A stretch of 36,753 bases of DNA from Erysipelotrichaceae bacterium (GTDB lineage: Bacteria; Bacillota_I; Bacilli_A; Erysipelotrichales; Erysipelotrichaceae): the NCBI GenBank assembly GCA_017432005.1, contig JAFRKA010000001.1, forward strand, positions 1-36,753, read 5' to 3'. Positions 7,108 through 15,420 of this stretch are shown piece by piece (position 1 is the first letter of the stretch; every line of letters starts with the position of its first letter). The notes under the pieces are model-generated. The model did not search any database, had not been told where the DNA came from, and saw only the letters and a list, made by a program, of their open reading frames with translations. The translations under genes and the position numbers were made by a program.

Positions 7108-7821
7108 ATGTTAGACTTTAATGAACTTAAAGAAAAAGCAAAGGCCAATTTCAAGGCCAACTACTGGAGATGTGTAGCTGCTGCATTCGTATTGGCTGCT
7201 CTCATCGGCGGAACCGGAACAGCTTCCGCAAACTCTGCCAACAACTCTACTGAATCAGCATCAGGCTCAGCTTCATCATCAGCCGGAACACTTGATCCGA
7301 AAGCGATCATGATCATCCTGGGTATCGTTATCAGTATCGTGCTGATCGTCATACTGCTTGCCAGCATTCCGAAGATCTTCGCGATCAACCCGCTGAACGT
7401 CGGTCTGCACAACTTCTTCCTGGCCAACTCCGTTTCGGAAGGTAACGCTGAGATCACTGAAGTACTGGTCGGTTTCACTCCTTCATACAAGCGCAATGTG
7501 GTCACGATGTTATTGAAGGACCTGTATGTCGGTCTGTATTGCCTGTTACTGATCGTACCGGGTATCATCAAATCTTATGCCTATACTTTAGTACCTTATA
7601 TCCTGGCTGAAGAACCTGATCTTACCAGCAAGGAAGTACTGAAGAAGTCTGAAGAGATGATGGACGGTCACAAGATGGAATACTTCAAACTGATGCTTTC
7701 CTTCTTCGGCTGGTTCCTGATCTCGATCTTCACACTGGGTATCGTCGCTTTGTTCTATGTCAACCCATGGGTCGACTGCACAAAAGCTGAATACTACAGA
7801 TATCTGAAGGAACAGGCTTAA
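7108..7821 (+). CDS. DUF975 family membrane protein
   Basis: The 237-residue protein fits the DUF975 family of unknown function. It has a start motif (FNELKEKAKANFKANYWRCV), an alanine/serine-rich low-complexity stretch at about residues 38-60 and four to five hydrophobic segments. The family-typical phrase LVPYILAEEPDLTSKEVLKKSEEMMDGHK is present. The C-terminus NPWVDCTKAEYYRYL is also usual. It is an inner-membrane protein, sometimes placed with membrane stress systems. AAAGGGGGATT precedes the ATG. A strong hairpin terminator follows directly. Confidence 0.85.
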   Translation: MLDFNELKEKAKANFKANYWRCVAAAFVLAALIGGTGTASANSANNSTESASGSASSSAGTLDPKAIMIILGIVISIVLIVILLASIPKIFAINPLNVGLHNFFLANSVSEGNAEITEVLVGFTPSYKRNVVTMLLKDLYVGLYCLLLIVPGIIKSYAYTLVPYILAEEPDLTSKEVLKKSEEMMDGHKMEYFKLMLSFFGWFLISIFTLGIVALFYVNPWVDCTKAEYYRYLKEQA

Positions 7822-7833
7822 TAAGCTGTAATG

Positions 7834-7868
7834 AAAGAGGATTGTCTGTGTGACAATCCTCTTTTTTT
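7834..7868. terminator. Hairpin terminator between DUF975 gene and antiporter gene
   Basis: AAAGAGGATTGTC (7834-7846), loop TGTGT and GACAATCCTCTTT (7852-7864) form a 13-base stem followed by T's. It can serve the rightward gene and lies just past the leftward antiporter gene. Confidence 0.85.
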
Positions 7869-7876
7869 GTTGTTGT

Positions 7877-9133
7877 TTATTTGTTATCGATCGGCTGGAT
7901 CTCTCCGGCTTTTTCCAGTGACATCTTGGTCAAAGACGGTCCTACCAGTTCATAGATCAGTACGGATAACAGGATCACGTTTCTGATCAGCGAACCGTTG
8001 ACAGGTCCCAGCACCTGAGCCGAGTTGACCATGCCCAGCGCGACACCGGCCTGCGGGAACAGTGTGATACCGAGGTATTTTACGATATTCTCATCCAGTT
8101 TCATGATCCTGGCAGGGACGGATGAACCGCAATACTTGCCTAAGCATCTCGTAACGATGTAGACAGCACCGATCAGCAGGGAACTGAACTGGGTGAAGAC
8201 TTTGAGATCGAGCTCTGCTCCGGAGAGTACGAAGAACGCTACATACAGCGGAGCGGTCCAGTGATCGGTCCTTTCAAACAGATCGGCCGCATAGGCGGAT
8301 GTATTGCAGAAGACCGTTCCCATCATCATCAGTACCAGTAAAGACGAGAACGAGATCTTGAGTGCTCCGAAGTTATATACCAGTGATGACAGAGCGATAG
8401 CCATCAGGACGAAAGTGATCGCCATGGCCATGCGGTGGTCATCAGAGAAGAAGATCTTTTCCAGCTGCGTCAGCAGATAACCCAGGATCGAACCCAGGAT
8501 GATCGAACAGATGATCTCCACGATCGGGTTGACGATGATCGAAACGAAGTTAAGATTGCCGCCGTTGATGGCCTGGGCAATACCGAGCGAGATCGCAAAG
8601 ATGATCAGTCCGACTGCATCGTCCAATGCGACGATCGGCAACAGCAGATCCGTTACCGGACCTTTCGCTTTGTATTGTTTGACGACCATCAGGGTAGCGG
8701 CTGGAGCAGTCGCTGAAGCGATCGCACCGAGCGTTATGCATGCCGGGATCGGCAAGACTTCCGGACCCAGGATGAAATGTAAGACGAGCAGGGCGATATC
8801 GACCAGGATCGAAGCCGTCAGCGCCTGCATGATGCCAATGATGATCGTGGCCTTACCGCTGTGAGCGATCTTGTCCATCTTGAATTCAGCACCGATCGAG
8901 AAAGCGATGAAACCCAGGGCAACCGTTGAGATGATGCCGAGGCTCTCCACTTCCGCAAAATTCTTGAAACCTATTCCTTCTATACCCAATCTTCCCAGAC
9001 AATACGGCCCGACCAGTAATCCGGTCAGGAGGTAAACTGTTACATCCGGGAAACTCAGGTGTAATAATTTAGTGACTCTTGTAAGAAGCAAGCCGGCCAG
9101 CAGGGTGATCGCGGTAGTCAGTAAAACGACCAT
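7877..9133 (-). CDS. Cation:proton antiporter (CPA2/KefB-type membrane domain)
   Basis: The 418-residue protein has about 12 hydrophobic segments and the Na+/H+ exchanger fold. Visible marks are LTGLLVGPYCLGRLG early on, GFIAFSIGAEF, the LPIVALDDAVGLIIFA segment with paired aspartates, and FFVLSGAELD. It exchanges Na+ or K+ for H+ across the cytoplasmic membrane; ion preference cannot be told. No TrkA-N or other regulatory domain follows. The ATG at 9133 has GGAGGT seven bases upstream, so it is preferred over the GTG at 9142, which overlaps that site. A TATAAT on the minus strand (plus 9171-9176) is the likely -10. Confidence 0.88.
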   Translation of the reverse strand: MVVLLTTAITLLAGLLLTRVTKLLHLSFPDVTVYLLTGLLVGPYCLGRLGIEGIGFKNFAEVESLGIISTVALGFIAFSIGAEFKMDKIAHSGKATIIIGIMQALTASILVDIALLVLHFILGPEVLPIPACITLGAIASATAPAATLMVVKQYKAKGPVTDLLLPIVALDDAVGLIIFAISLGIAQAINGGNLNFVSIIVNPIVEIICSIILGSILGYLLTQLEKIFFSDDHRMAMAITFVLMAIALSSLVYNFGALKISFSSLLVLMMMGTVFCNTSAYAADLFERTDHWTAPLYVAFFVLSGAELDLKVFTQFSSLLIGAVYIVTRCLGKYCGSSVPARIMKLDENIVKYLGITLFPQAGVALGMVNSAQVLGPVNGSLIRNVILLSVLIYELVGPSLTKMSLEKAGEIQPIDNK

Positions 9134-9170
9134 AATACACACCTCCAGATTTATAGATATACAAATCTGT

Positions 9171-9176
9171 ATTATA
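9171..9176 (-). promoter_or_regulatory. -10 box of the antiporter gene
   Basis: A minus-strand TATAAT lies in the short gap after the FNT gene, about 38 bases before the ATG at 9133, leaving a conventional leader that contains GGAGGT. Confidence 0.4.
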
Positions 9177-9194
9177 GTCTCTTTTTTCCTAAAT

Positions 9195-9932
9195 TCAATC
9201 TTTCCTGAGGAAACAGTAACAGTATCCGCCGGCGATGATTAAGCCTCCGCCGATGATGTTGCCCAGGGTGACAGGAAGCAGATTGTTCAGAAACATCATG
9301 AGAGTGATATCTGCAGTATGTGACATCGCCATCGGAATGAAATACATATTGGTGATACAGTGTTCATAGCCGCACAGGTAGAACAACATCGTCGGGAAGA
9401 AAACGCCAAAGATCTTTTCGGTCAGGGACTCGCCCGCATAGGATAGCCAGGCTCCCAGATCGATCAGGATACCGCACAGGATCGCCCGGCCTAAGGCTTC
9501 CGTAAAGGGATATGATACTTTATTGATACCGACATTGATGATGAGGTCGATGATCTCGCCTTTATAGCCGCACAGGTTCATGATGAATACGAACAGCAGG
9601 CTTCCGGCAAAATTGGCCAGCCAGGCAAGTATAAGATAACGAAGCAGCTCACTGAAGGAGATCTTTTTCCTAATGCAGCCGATCGCCAGCAGAAGGTTGC
9701 CGGTAAAAAGCGTACCGCCGCAGCAGGTCGTCAGGATCGAACCGGTCGGGAAGATGAAGGATCCGATCACGTGGCTGCCACTCATCGTTTCCGCCAGCTG
9801 GGCACCGAAACAGCCCATCGCTGAATATAAGCCCGCAAAGATCCCCAGGATGATGATCGTCGTAACTGGAGTGCTGACACGGTTTTTCGCACTTGATGAA
9901 AAGCTTCTGGTCGTTTCTGCCGGTGAGATCAT
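9195..9932 (-). CDS. Formate/nitrite transporter family channel
   Basis: The 245-residue protein has six membrane segments and the FNT signatures GTLFTGNLLL near the middle and GYEHCITNMYFIPMA, which includes the conserved pore histidine. Family members form pentameric channels for formate, nitrite or hydrosulfide; formate export in a fermenter is a reasonable guess. Several cysteines (TTCCGG, CGYEHC, GYCYCF) are notable. GGGAGGA lies eight bases before the ATG. It is followed on the same strand by the antiporter gene, but a TATAAT between them suggests separate initiation. Confidence 0.88.
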   Translation of the reverse strand: MISPAETTRSFSSSAKNRVSTPVTTIIILGIFAGLYSAMGCFGAQLAETMSGSHVIGSFIFPTGSILTTCCGGTLFTGNLLLAIGCIRKKISFSELLRYLILAWLANFAGSLLFVFIMNLCGYKGEIIDLIINVGINKVSYPFTEALGRAILCGILIDLGAWLSYAGESLTEKIFGVFFPTMLFYLCGYEHCITNMYFIPMAMSHTADITLMMFLNNLLPVTLGNIIGGGLIIAGGYCYCFLRKD

Positions 9933-10031
9933 AAAGAAATCCTCCCTTGAATATAACGGCTATTATATACCCTTAAACAAAAAAGAAAAGAGGAAGTTCT
10001 GTTTTTTTGTTCGGTAAAGGGAACGATTGTA

Positions 10032-10037
10032 TATAAT
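10032..10037 (+). promoter_or_regulatory. TATAAT -10 box giving a leaderless DUF218 mRNA
   Basis: TATAAT is followed by six bases (TTACTT) and then the ATG at 10044. There is no Shine-Dalgarno, so transcription should begin at the start codon. Confidence 0.55.
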
Positions 10038-10043
10038 TTACTT

Positions 10044-11078
10044 ATGAGGTCATTATCATATTTCGGACTGAGCCTGTTCTGGTGGCTGCTGTTCTATTTC
10101 TGTTTCCGGAAAGACAGAAGCAGATACCGCAACTGTTATCTGCTGTTCATCGCCCTGGCTGCCACGCTTTTCAATGCGGTGCTTTATTCCGAATCATATA
10201 TAAACGGTGTAGTGGTGATCGTCGTCATGATCATCCTGCTGGCGGTATTGATCGTACCGTTCTTTCTGATCTTCAACGGGATCATTATGATCAGGAATGA
10301 AGGACGTTCACTGGCGAATCTGCTTTCGCTTGGTTTCGGGATCCTGATCGGTCTGGGTGAGTTTACCACTTTCCTGCTGGTATATCTGGCCATAAGCAGC
10401 TACAACGGAAGTGAGAAGATCATGAACATCATCAGGATCTGGGGCGATCCGCTGCTGTTCATCAGTGTTTCCGTCATCTATGTATCCTTATCCTTCCTGA
10501 TCTTCATGATCTATACGCTGTTTCTGCAGATCATTCCGAAGAAGAAGGATTTCGACTATGTGATCATCCATGGTGCAGGCTTGCTTGAGGGTGAGAGGAT
10601 ATCCAAACTGCTGTCAGAGCGTATCGACAAGGCGCTGGATATCTATCACAAAGATCCGACTCCGCCGATCCTGATCCCTTCCGGGGGACAGGGAAGCGAT
10701 GAGAAGATCTCCGAAGCAAAAGCCATGGCTGAGTATATGAAAGATAAGAGCATTCCGGAAGACAAGATCATCCTGGAAGATAAGTCAACAACGACTTATG
10801 AGAACCTGCTGAATTCCAAGAAGATCATCGATGAAAGAGATGGTGATAAATATACGGCTCTCGTCACCAGCAACTATCACGTCTATCGGGCTTTAAGACA
10901 TGCCAAGAAGATCGGTCTCAAGTGTACCGGTATCGGTTCTCATGTGGCTTTCTACTACTGGCCGAGTGCCTTGATCAGGGAATATATCGCTGTCCACGCC
11001 GAGAAGAAACATTTGATCATCTTCATCTTGGGATGGATCGTATGCATGATACCGGTCATCTATATCATCAGGGGATAA
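10044..11078 (+). CDS. DUF218 (YdcF/SanA/ElyC-like) membrane protein
   Basis: The 344-residue protein has five hydrophobic segments in its first 165 residues, a DUF218 domain at about 172-310 and a final membrane helix at about 323-342. The DUF218 part shows FDYVIIHGAGL, ILIPSGGQGSDEKISEAKAM, the DKSTTTYENLLNSK motif and LVTSNYHVYRAL. Bacillota proteins of this layout are common; relatives (ElyC, SanA, YdcF) are linked to envelope polysaccharide metabolism, but the reaction is unknown. No ribosome binding site precedes the ATG; a TATAAT six bases upstream implies a leaderless mRNA. Confidence 0.87.
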   Translation: MRSLSYFGLSLFWWLLFYFCFRKDRSRYRNCYLLFIALAATLFNAVLYSESYINGVVVIVVMIILLAVLIVPFFLIFNGIIMIRNEGRSLANLLSLGFGILIGLGEFTTFLLVYLAISSYNGSEKIMNIIRIWGDPLLFISVSVIYVSLSFLIFMIYTLFLQIIPKKKDFDYVIIHGAGLLEGERISKLLSERIDKALDIYHKDPTPPILIPSGGQGSDEKISEAKAMAEYMKDKSIPEDKIILEDKSTTTYENLLNSKKIIDERDGDKYTALVTSNYHVYRALRHAKKIGLKCTGIGSHVAFYYWPSALIREYIAVHAEKKHLIIFILGWIVCMIPVIYIIRG

Positions 11079-11091
11079 ACAGGCATATGAT

Positions 11092-11119
11092 TTGACATAT
11101 CGGCGAAATGTTATAAAAT
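11092..11119 (+). promoter_or_regulatory. Promoter of the lysine riboswitch transcript
   Basis: TTGACA (11092-11097) and TAAAAT (11114-11119) are separated by 16 bases, about 20 bases before the aptamer starts. Confidence 0.65.
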
Positions 11120-11135
11120 CATGAATGAAAAATCT

Positions 11136-11298
11136 ATGTATAGAGGTAGCGGTGCAGATGAGTAGTACATGGAGTCGGCAGACTTGGAAGTGTATGAAAG
11201 GCAATTACCGCCGAATGTCAGGATCAGGCATGGTCCGGACATGGGGTTGCAGGAAAGACCTGTAACACTCCTGCCACAAGGCAGAGGCGCTATTACTT
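11136..11298 (+). promoter_or_regulatory. Lysine riboswitch (L-box) aptamer
   Basis: The sequence carries the conserved L-box blocks in order: AGAGGTAGCGGTGC at the 5' side of P1/P2, GAGTAGT, TATGAAAGGCAATTACCGCC with GAA, GGGGTTGCAG, CTGTAACACTCCTGCC, and GGCGCTATTACTT closing P1. It folds on lysine. Here it is followed by an intrinsic terminator and then an amino-acid ABC transporter operon. Lysine binding should therefore stop transcription and make the transporter a lysine importer induced by starvation. Confidence 0.93.
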
Positions 11299-11308
11299 CC
11301 GATTAAAT

Positions 11309-11336
11309 TCGTATGTGATAGTGCATACGATTTTTT
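11309..11336 (+). terminator. Riboswitch expression-platform terminator
   Basis: TCGTATG (11309-11315), loop, CATACGA (11324-11330) then TTTTTT. It lies between the lysine aptamer and the transporter genes, the usual arrangement for transcriptional attenuation. Confidence 0.82.
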
Positions 11337-11355
11337 ATTGGAAGGAGAAATATTC

Positions 11356-12165
11356 ATGAAAAAACTGTTTATCGTAATGCTGCTTATGTTACTGACCGCC
11401 TGCGGCGGTTCAGGTGCTTCAGGTGCATCCGATGATGTGCTCAGAGTCGGTATGGAATGCGACTATGCGCCATTCAACTGGACCCAGGTCGAAGCAAATG
11501 ACACTTCTGTGCAGATCTCTTCTGTCGACTATGCGGACGGCTATGATGTCGTCATCGCTTCGATGATCGCGGAAAAGATCGGACGCAAGGTCGAGATCGT
11601 CAAGACCGACTGGGATTCACTCATTCCTTCACTCAATGCCGGAGCGATCGACTGCATCATCGCCGGCATGACCGAAACACCTGAAAGAGCTGAGGAAGTG
11701 AACTTTACTACACCGTACTATGAATCACAGATGGTCGTCATCGTGAGAGGCGATTCCGAACTGGTGAACATCGATGATATCCAGCAGCTGGCCGGATACA
11801 ATGTCCTAGGTCAGGCCAATACCACTTACGATGATGTCATCGATCAGATAGAGGGCGTCAATCACATGACTCCGTTGACAACTTATCCGCGTATGATCCT
11901 TTCGCTCACTTCCGGTGAAGCTGATGCGATCACGGCTGAATTACCGGTCGCCAACGGTGTCGTAGCTGCCAACCCTGAACTCAAGATCGTCACCTTTGCA
12001 CAGGGCAAGGGCTTCACTGTCGATACATCCGTATCCATCGCTGTTGCCAAGCAAAACAGTGAACTGCTCGATCAGATCCAGAACGCCCTGAATGAGATCA
12101 GTGAAGCAGACAGACTTGAGATCATGGAAGCAGCCGTCAGCAGACAGCCTTCCGTAGAGGAATAA
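11356..12165 (+). CDS. Lysine ABC transporter, substrate-binding lipoprotein
   Basis: From the ATG at 11356 (AAGGAGAAA upstream) the product has 269 residues. A lipoprotein signal ends in LLTAC (Cys16), followed by a Gly/Ser/Ala-rich linker. The type-2 periplasmic binding protein fold then starts VLRVGMECDYAPFNW and includes GAIDCIIAGMTETPERAEEV and the TTPYYES motif of polar amino-acid binders. The protein is anchored outside the membrane and hands substrate to the permease encoded two bases downstream. Lysine is assigned from the riboswitch upstream; the sequence alone would say polar amino acid. Confidence 0.9.
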   Translation: MKKLFIVMLLMLLTACGGSGASGASDDVLRVGMECDYAPFNWTQVEANDTSVQISSVDYADGYDVVIASMIAEKIGRKVEIVKTDWDSLIPSLNAGAIDCIIAGMTETPERAEEVNFTTPYYESQMVVIVRGDSELVNIDDIQQLAGYNVLGQANTTYDDVIDQIEGVNHMTPLTTYPRMILSLTSGEADAITAELPVANGVVAANPELKIVTFAQGKGFTVDTSVSIAVAKQNSELLDQIQNALNEISEADRLEIMEAAVSRQPSVEE

Positions 12166-12166
12166 G

Positions 12167-12940
12167 ATGTCTTTACAGAAGTGTTTTGAGATCATCCTTA
12201 AATACTGGCCAAGTTTCTTACTGGGTATCAGGACGACGCTGATCGTGGCTATCAGCGGTACGGCGATAGGTCTGGTGATCGGACTGTTCGTCGGCGGTAT
12301 CAGAGCCATCAGACTCGACAAGACGTCTCCCGTATCCTTAAAGCTTTTCAAGAGGTTCATCGATGCGGTCCTCAAGGTCTACATCGAAGTGTTCAGAGGA
12401 ACACCGATGATGGTCCAGGCCGTCTTCATCTACTATCTCGTCTATACCAATATCGTCCACTGGGACAAGATGGTCGCGGCGATCTTCGTCATCTCCATCA
12501 ATACCGGTGCCTATATGGCCGAGATCGTCAGATCAGGTATCCAGGCGGTCGATCCCGGACAGAACGAAGCGGGAAGATCGCTGGGTATGTCCTCCGGTCA
12601 GACGATGATGAACGTCGTTCTGCCGCAGGCCATCAGGAATGCTTTCCCGGCCATCGGCAACGAGCTCATCGTCAACATCAAGGACAGTTCCGTCCTGATG
12701 ATCATCTCGATCACGGAACTGATGTTCCAGTCCAATTCGATCGCGGGTACGACCTACAGGTTCACGGAGACTTACTTCGTCACCGCCATGATCTATCTGG
12801 CCCTGACCAGCATCTCCAGCGTGGTCCTCAGCCGGATCGAAAGAAAGCTCAATCATACCAGGACTTCACTGCCGCAGTCTGATACGAATGCCCACAGTAT
12901 GGCGATCGCGAGGAAAGGAGCCGACTATGCCGATAATTGA
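12167..12940 (+). CDS. Lysine ABC transporter, permease
   Basis: The 257-residue, HisM/GlnP-type membrane subunit has about five membrane segments, the family motif [12 protein letters not shown] and the EAA coupling loop [21 protein letters not shown] that docks onto the ATPase. [13 protein letters not shown] is also typical. It forms a channel with the lipoprotein and ATPase of the same operon. The start comes two bases after the binding-protein stop, and the end overlaps the ATPase start by 14 bases. Substrate assignment rests on the upstream lysine riboswitch. Confidence 0.9.
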   Translation: MSLQKCFEIILKYWPSFLLGIRTTLIVAISGTAIGLVIGLFVGGIRAIRLDKTSPVSLKLFKRFIDAVLKVYIEVFRGTPMMVQAVFIYYLVYTNIVHWDKMVAAIFVISINTGAYMAEIVRSGIQAVDPGQNEAGRSLGMSSGQTMMNVVLPQAIRNAFPAIGNELIVNIKDSSVLMIISITELMFQSNSIAGTTYRFTETYFVTAMIYLALTSISSVVLSRIERKLNHTRTSLPQSDTNAHSMAIARKGADYADN

Positions 12941-13670
12941 AGTAAGAAACGTCCGCAAGAGTTTTGACGGGATGGGCGTACTCAGAGATATCTGTTTCGA
13001 TGTTGAAAAGGGCGAAGTAGTATGTCTGATCGGACCGAGCGGTTCTGGCAAGTCGACGATGCTACGGTGCATCAATCTGCTGGAAGATATCGATGCCGGA
13101 AAGATCACAGTCCTGTCAGAGGATATCAGTGCGATCAGGGATATCAATGCCTACAGGCGCAGAGTCGGAATGGTGTTCCAGCAGTTCAATCTTTTTGCGA
13201 ACAAGAACGTCCTCGATAACTGCATCCTGGCTCAGATGAAAGTCCTGAAGAAGGACAGAAAGAGCGCTCAGGAAACAGCCATGGAGCAGCTTAAAAAGGT
13301 CGGTATGGCTGATTTTGCGAAGGCATATCCTTCTACACTGTCCGGCGGTCAGAAGCAGCGTGTAGCGATCGCCAGAGCCCTGTGCATGGAACCGGAGATC
13401 ATGCTGTTTGATGAACCGACATCAGCTCTTGACCCGGAGATGGTCGGAGAAGTATTGAGTGTCATCAGAGATCTGGCAAACGAAGATATGACCATGGTGA
13501 TCGTAACTCATGAAATGGCTTTTGCCAAAGAGGTTGCCGATAAAGTCGTCTTTATGGATAACGGTATCATCCTTGAAGAAGGAAGTCCTGAAGAGATCTT
13601 CAATGATCCGAAAAACGAAAGGACCAGGCAGTTCCTGTCACGGGTCATTAAAAAAGAATTTGTTTCTTAG
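12927..13670 (+). CDS. Lysine ABC transporter, ATP-binding protein
   Basis: The 247-residue ATPase (from ATG 12927, with AGGAAAGGAG upstream) shows Walker [10 protein letters not shown], the Q-loop FQQFNLF, signature [15 protein letters not shown], Walker [13 protein letters not shown] and the switch histidine in VTHEM. It matches the polar amino-acid (GlnQ/HisP) class. A longer frame starting at 12888 lacks a ribosome binding site and runs inside the permease gene. It is the last gene of the riboswitch-controlled operon and is followed by a strong terminator. Confidence 0.93.
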   Translation: MPIIEVRNVRKSFDGMGVLRDICFDVEKGEVVCLIGPSGSGKSTMLRCINLLEDIDAGKITVLSEDISAIRDINAYRRRVGMVFQQFNLFANKNVLDNCILAQMKVLKKDRKSAQETAMEQLKKVGMADFAKAYPSTLSGGQKQRVAIARALCMEPEIMLFDEPTSALDPEMVGEVLSVIRDLANEDMTMVIVTHEMAFAKEVADKVVFMDNGIILEEGSPEEIFNDPKNERTRQFLSRVIKKEFVS

Positions 13671-13682
13671 AAACGTATATTG

Positions 13683-13722
13683 AAAAGCAGAAGATCCATG
13701 ATAAGTGATCTTCTGCTTTTTT
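13683..13722 (+). terminator. Terminator of the lysine transporter operon
   Basis: AAAAGCAGAAGATC (13683-13696), a 10-base loop and GATCTTCTGCTTTT (13707-13720), then TT, give a 14-base perfect stem. Confidence 0.88.
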
Positions 13723-13739
13723 GTTGATTATTCAGATCT

Positions 13740-13938
13740 GGTGATCTTTTTGCTTCAGGCATCCAGAGCAGGATCATTAATACTGCTATATGCTTTAGTT
13801 ATGATCGCTTTGATCTTCTTTTCGGAGAGGTTCGGATTTACTGCAAGCATGACATAACGTAATGTTTTTTATCCTGTACTTTGGTTTTCTCTTCAACTTC
13901 TTTTAGCAGTCTTTCAATTGCTTCGCAGATAATCTGCT
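13740..13938 (-). pseudogene. Decayed C-terminal copy of the neighbouring Rpn-type gene
   Basis: Just past the intact nuclease gene, minus-strand 13935 to about 13862 encodes CEAIERLLKEVEEKTKVQDKK. This closely mirrors CEAIERLMNETEEKTRKQDHE in the intact protein. A shifted frame then reads RYVMLAVNPNLSEKKIKAI and ends in a stop near 13755. No start codon or N-terminal part exists, so this is a leftover fragment of a second copy or of a replaced gene end. Confidence 0.55.
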
Positions 13939-13945
13939 ACTGACT

Positions 13946-14767
13946 CTAAAGATATTTTTCAATGTATTCTTTTTCAATGTTGAAATATTTAGTTATGCAG
14001 TTTACTATTTCTTCATTATCTGCAGATGGAGAAAAAGAACGTATAAATTCTACTGCAGACTTTGCGGTTTCTTCGTGGTCCTGTTTTCTGGTTTTTTCTT
14101 CAGTTTCATTCATCAGTCTTTCAATTGCTTCGCACATAGATGTTAAATCCTCCTTTTCCTCTTTTAAATATTTTACCCTTTTTGCGAGTACTTTGTTAAT
14201 TATCTGACGGTAGTCTGTCTGAAACAGATCGTGGATCAGTCTGCCTATAGGATCATCGGTATTTCTATATGCTCCGTTGACGTAAATTATGTGCTGCTGA
14301 TCGTTGAAAGGAAGGAAGAGACAGTTGCCGATATAGCGGTCGATGATATAGATCGGCTTGCCCTGTCTGAAGTAGTCATGTTCACAGATCATGATGACAT
14401 ATGTTTCCGGAAGTTCATTGAAATCTTCTTTTCCTTTTTCAAGCGCTGAGAAATCGATCATAGAGGAATAGTATCTCGCTCTTTTTTCACTGGCTCCTTT
14501 ATTGGCCCGCTGGATCTCGATATCATAGATCTTTCCTTTATCATCGACGGCTTTGATGTCAAAGCGGGCTGAGTGTCCGTAAGTGTTGTTTACGAGGCTC
14601 TGGGAGATGCTGGAGGTGACGATGATGTCATCTTTTCCCAGGATGATCTTCAGCAGTTCTGATGTTTCAAGCGGTCTTTCATGGAAGACGATATTCATGA
14701 AGAAATCATCGATGATGCGGAAACCGGCGATCTCTTTTTTGTATTTGGACGTATCGGTAGTTTTCAT
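13946..14767 (-). CDS. Rpn/PDDEXK-family transposase-like nuclease
   Basis: The 273-residue protein matches the Rpn (recombination-promoting nuclease)/PD-(D/E)XK transposase family. It opens with FRIIDDFFMNIVFHE, then ARFDIKAVDDKGKIYDIEIQ with catalytic D70 and E84-x-Q86. YVIMICEHDYFRQGKPIYIID follows, and a charged helical tail (MCEAIERLMNETEEKTRKQ) ends the protein. Family members cut DNA and are linked to RecA-independent gene mobility. AGAAGGTT precedes the ATG. A fragment of a related gene end lies directly downstream. Confidence 0.82.
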   Translation of the reverse strand: MKTTDTSKYKKEIAGFRIIDDFFMNIVFHERPLETSELLKIILGKDDIIVTSSISQSLVNNTYGHSARFDIKAVDDKGKIYDIEIQRANKGASEKRARYYSSMIDFSALEKGKEDFNELPETYVIMICEHDYFRQGKPIYIIDRYIGNCLFLPFNDQQHIIYVNGAYRNTDDPIGRLIHDLFQTDYRQIINKVLAKRVKYLKEEKEDLTSMCEAIERLMNETEEKTRKQDHEETAKSAVEFIRSFSPSADNEEIVNCITKYFNIEKEYIEKYL

Positions 14768-14892
14768 ATGTAAATAACCTTCTAATCATTATTCGCCGGA
14801 AAGAGGGCTTATACCTAGAATTAATTTGAATTTTCATTAATTTTTCATCTTTTTTATGAGCCCGGGAAATAATAAGATGATCACAGGTATGA

Positions 14893-14898
14893 TATAGT
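14893..14898 (+). promoter_or_regulatory. -10 box for leaderless YgjV-like gene
   Basis: TATAGT is followed by six bases (AGATTT) and the ATG at 14905, with no Shine-Dalgarno between. Confidence 0.4.
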
Positions 14899-14904
14899 AG
14901 ATTT

Positions 14905-15420
14905 ATGGAGACATATACGATCATAATAGCGAATGTCTTTTCCCTGGTGGGACAGCTTTTCATGTTGTTCGCATCGACGAGGAAGACCCGCAGAGACATC
15001 CTGATCTACCGCTGTATCGCCATCTGTATCGTGGCTGTATCAGGTCTTCTTCTGAAGGGTTATACCGGTGTCGTCATGGACGGGGTCGAACTGGCCAGGA
15101 ACCTGCTGGCGTTAGGCGGTATAAATTCGAACGTGACGTCTTTCATCTTTATTGGTATTTCGATCTTCCTCGGTCTTCTTTTCAATAACAGAGGCATTTT
15201 CGGCGTTCTACCGATCATTGCCAACATCATCCAGTCAACAGTTATCCTGAGTCCGAAAATGAGCCTGAAGGCCGTTAAAATGGGTCTGGGCACGGCAGCA
15301 CTGTGCTGGTGCGTATTCAACTTTATCTGCAGTGACTACATCGGTTCAGCTTTTACGATCGTCAATGCGACTTCATATTTCATCAATGCTTTCAGAAAGG
15401 ATGACAGTAAAAATGAATAA
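14905..15420 (+). CDS. YgjV-like inner-membrane protein
   Basis: The 171-residue protein has about six short hydrophobic segments in the order seen in the YgjV/Imp-YgjV family: IIIANVFSLVGQLFMLFA, LIYRCIAICIVAVSGLLL, a VMDGVELARNLLAL loop, VTSFIFIGISIFLGLLF, and a GSAFTIVNATSYFINAFR end. Function is unknown. No ribosome binding site is visible; the -10-like box six bases before the ATG suggests leaderless expression. The last bases overlap the start of the peptidase C26-type gene, so the two are probably co-transcribed and translationally coupled. Confidence 0.78.
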   Translation: METYTIIIANVFSLVGQLFMLFASTRKTRRDILIYRCIAICIVAVSGLLLKGYTGVVMDGVELARNLLALGGINSNVTSFIFIGISIFLGLLFNNRGIFGVLPIIANIIQSTVILSPKMSLKAVKMGLGTAALCWCVFNFICSDYIGSAFTIVNATSYFINAFRKDDSKNE

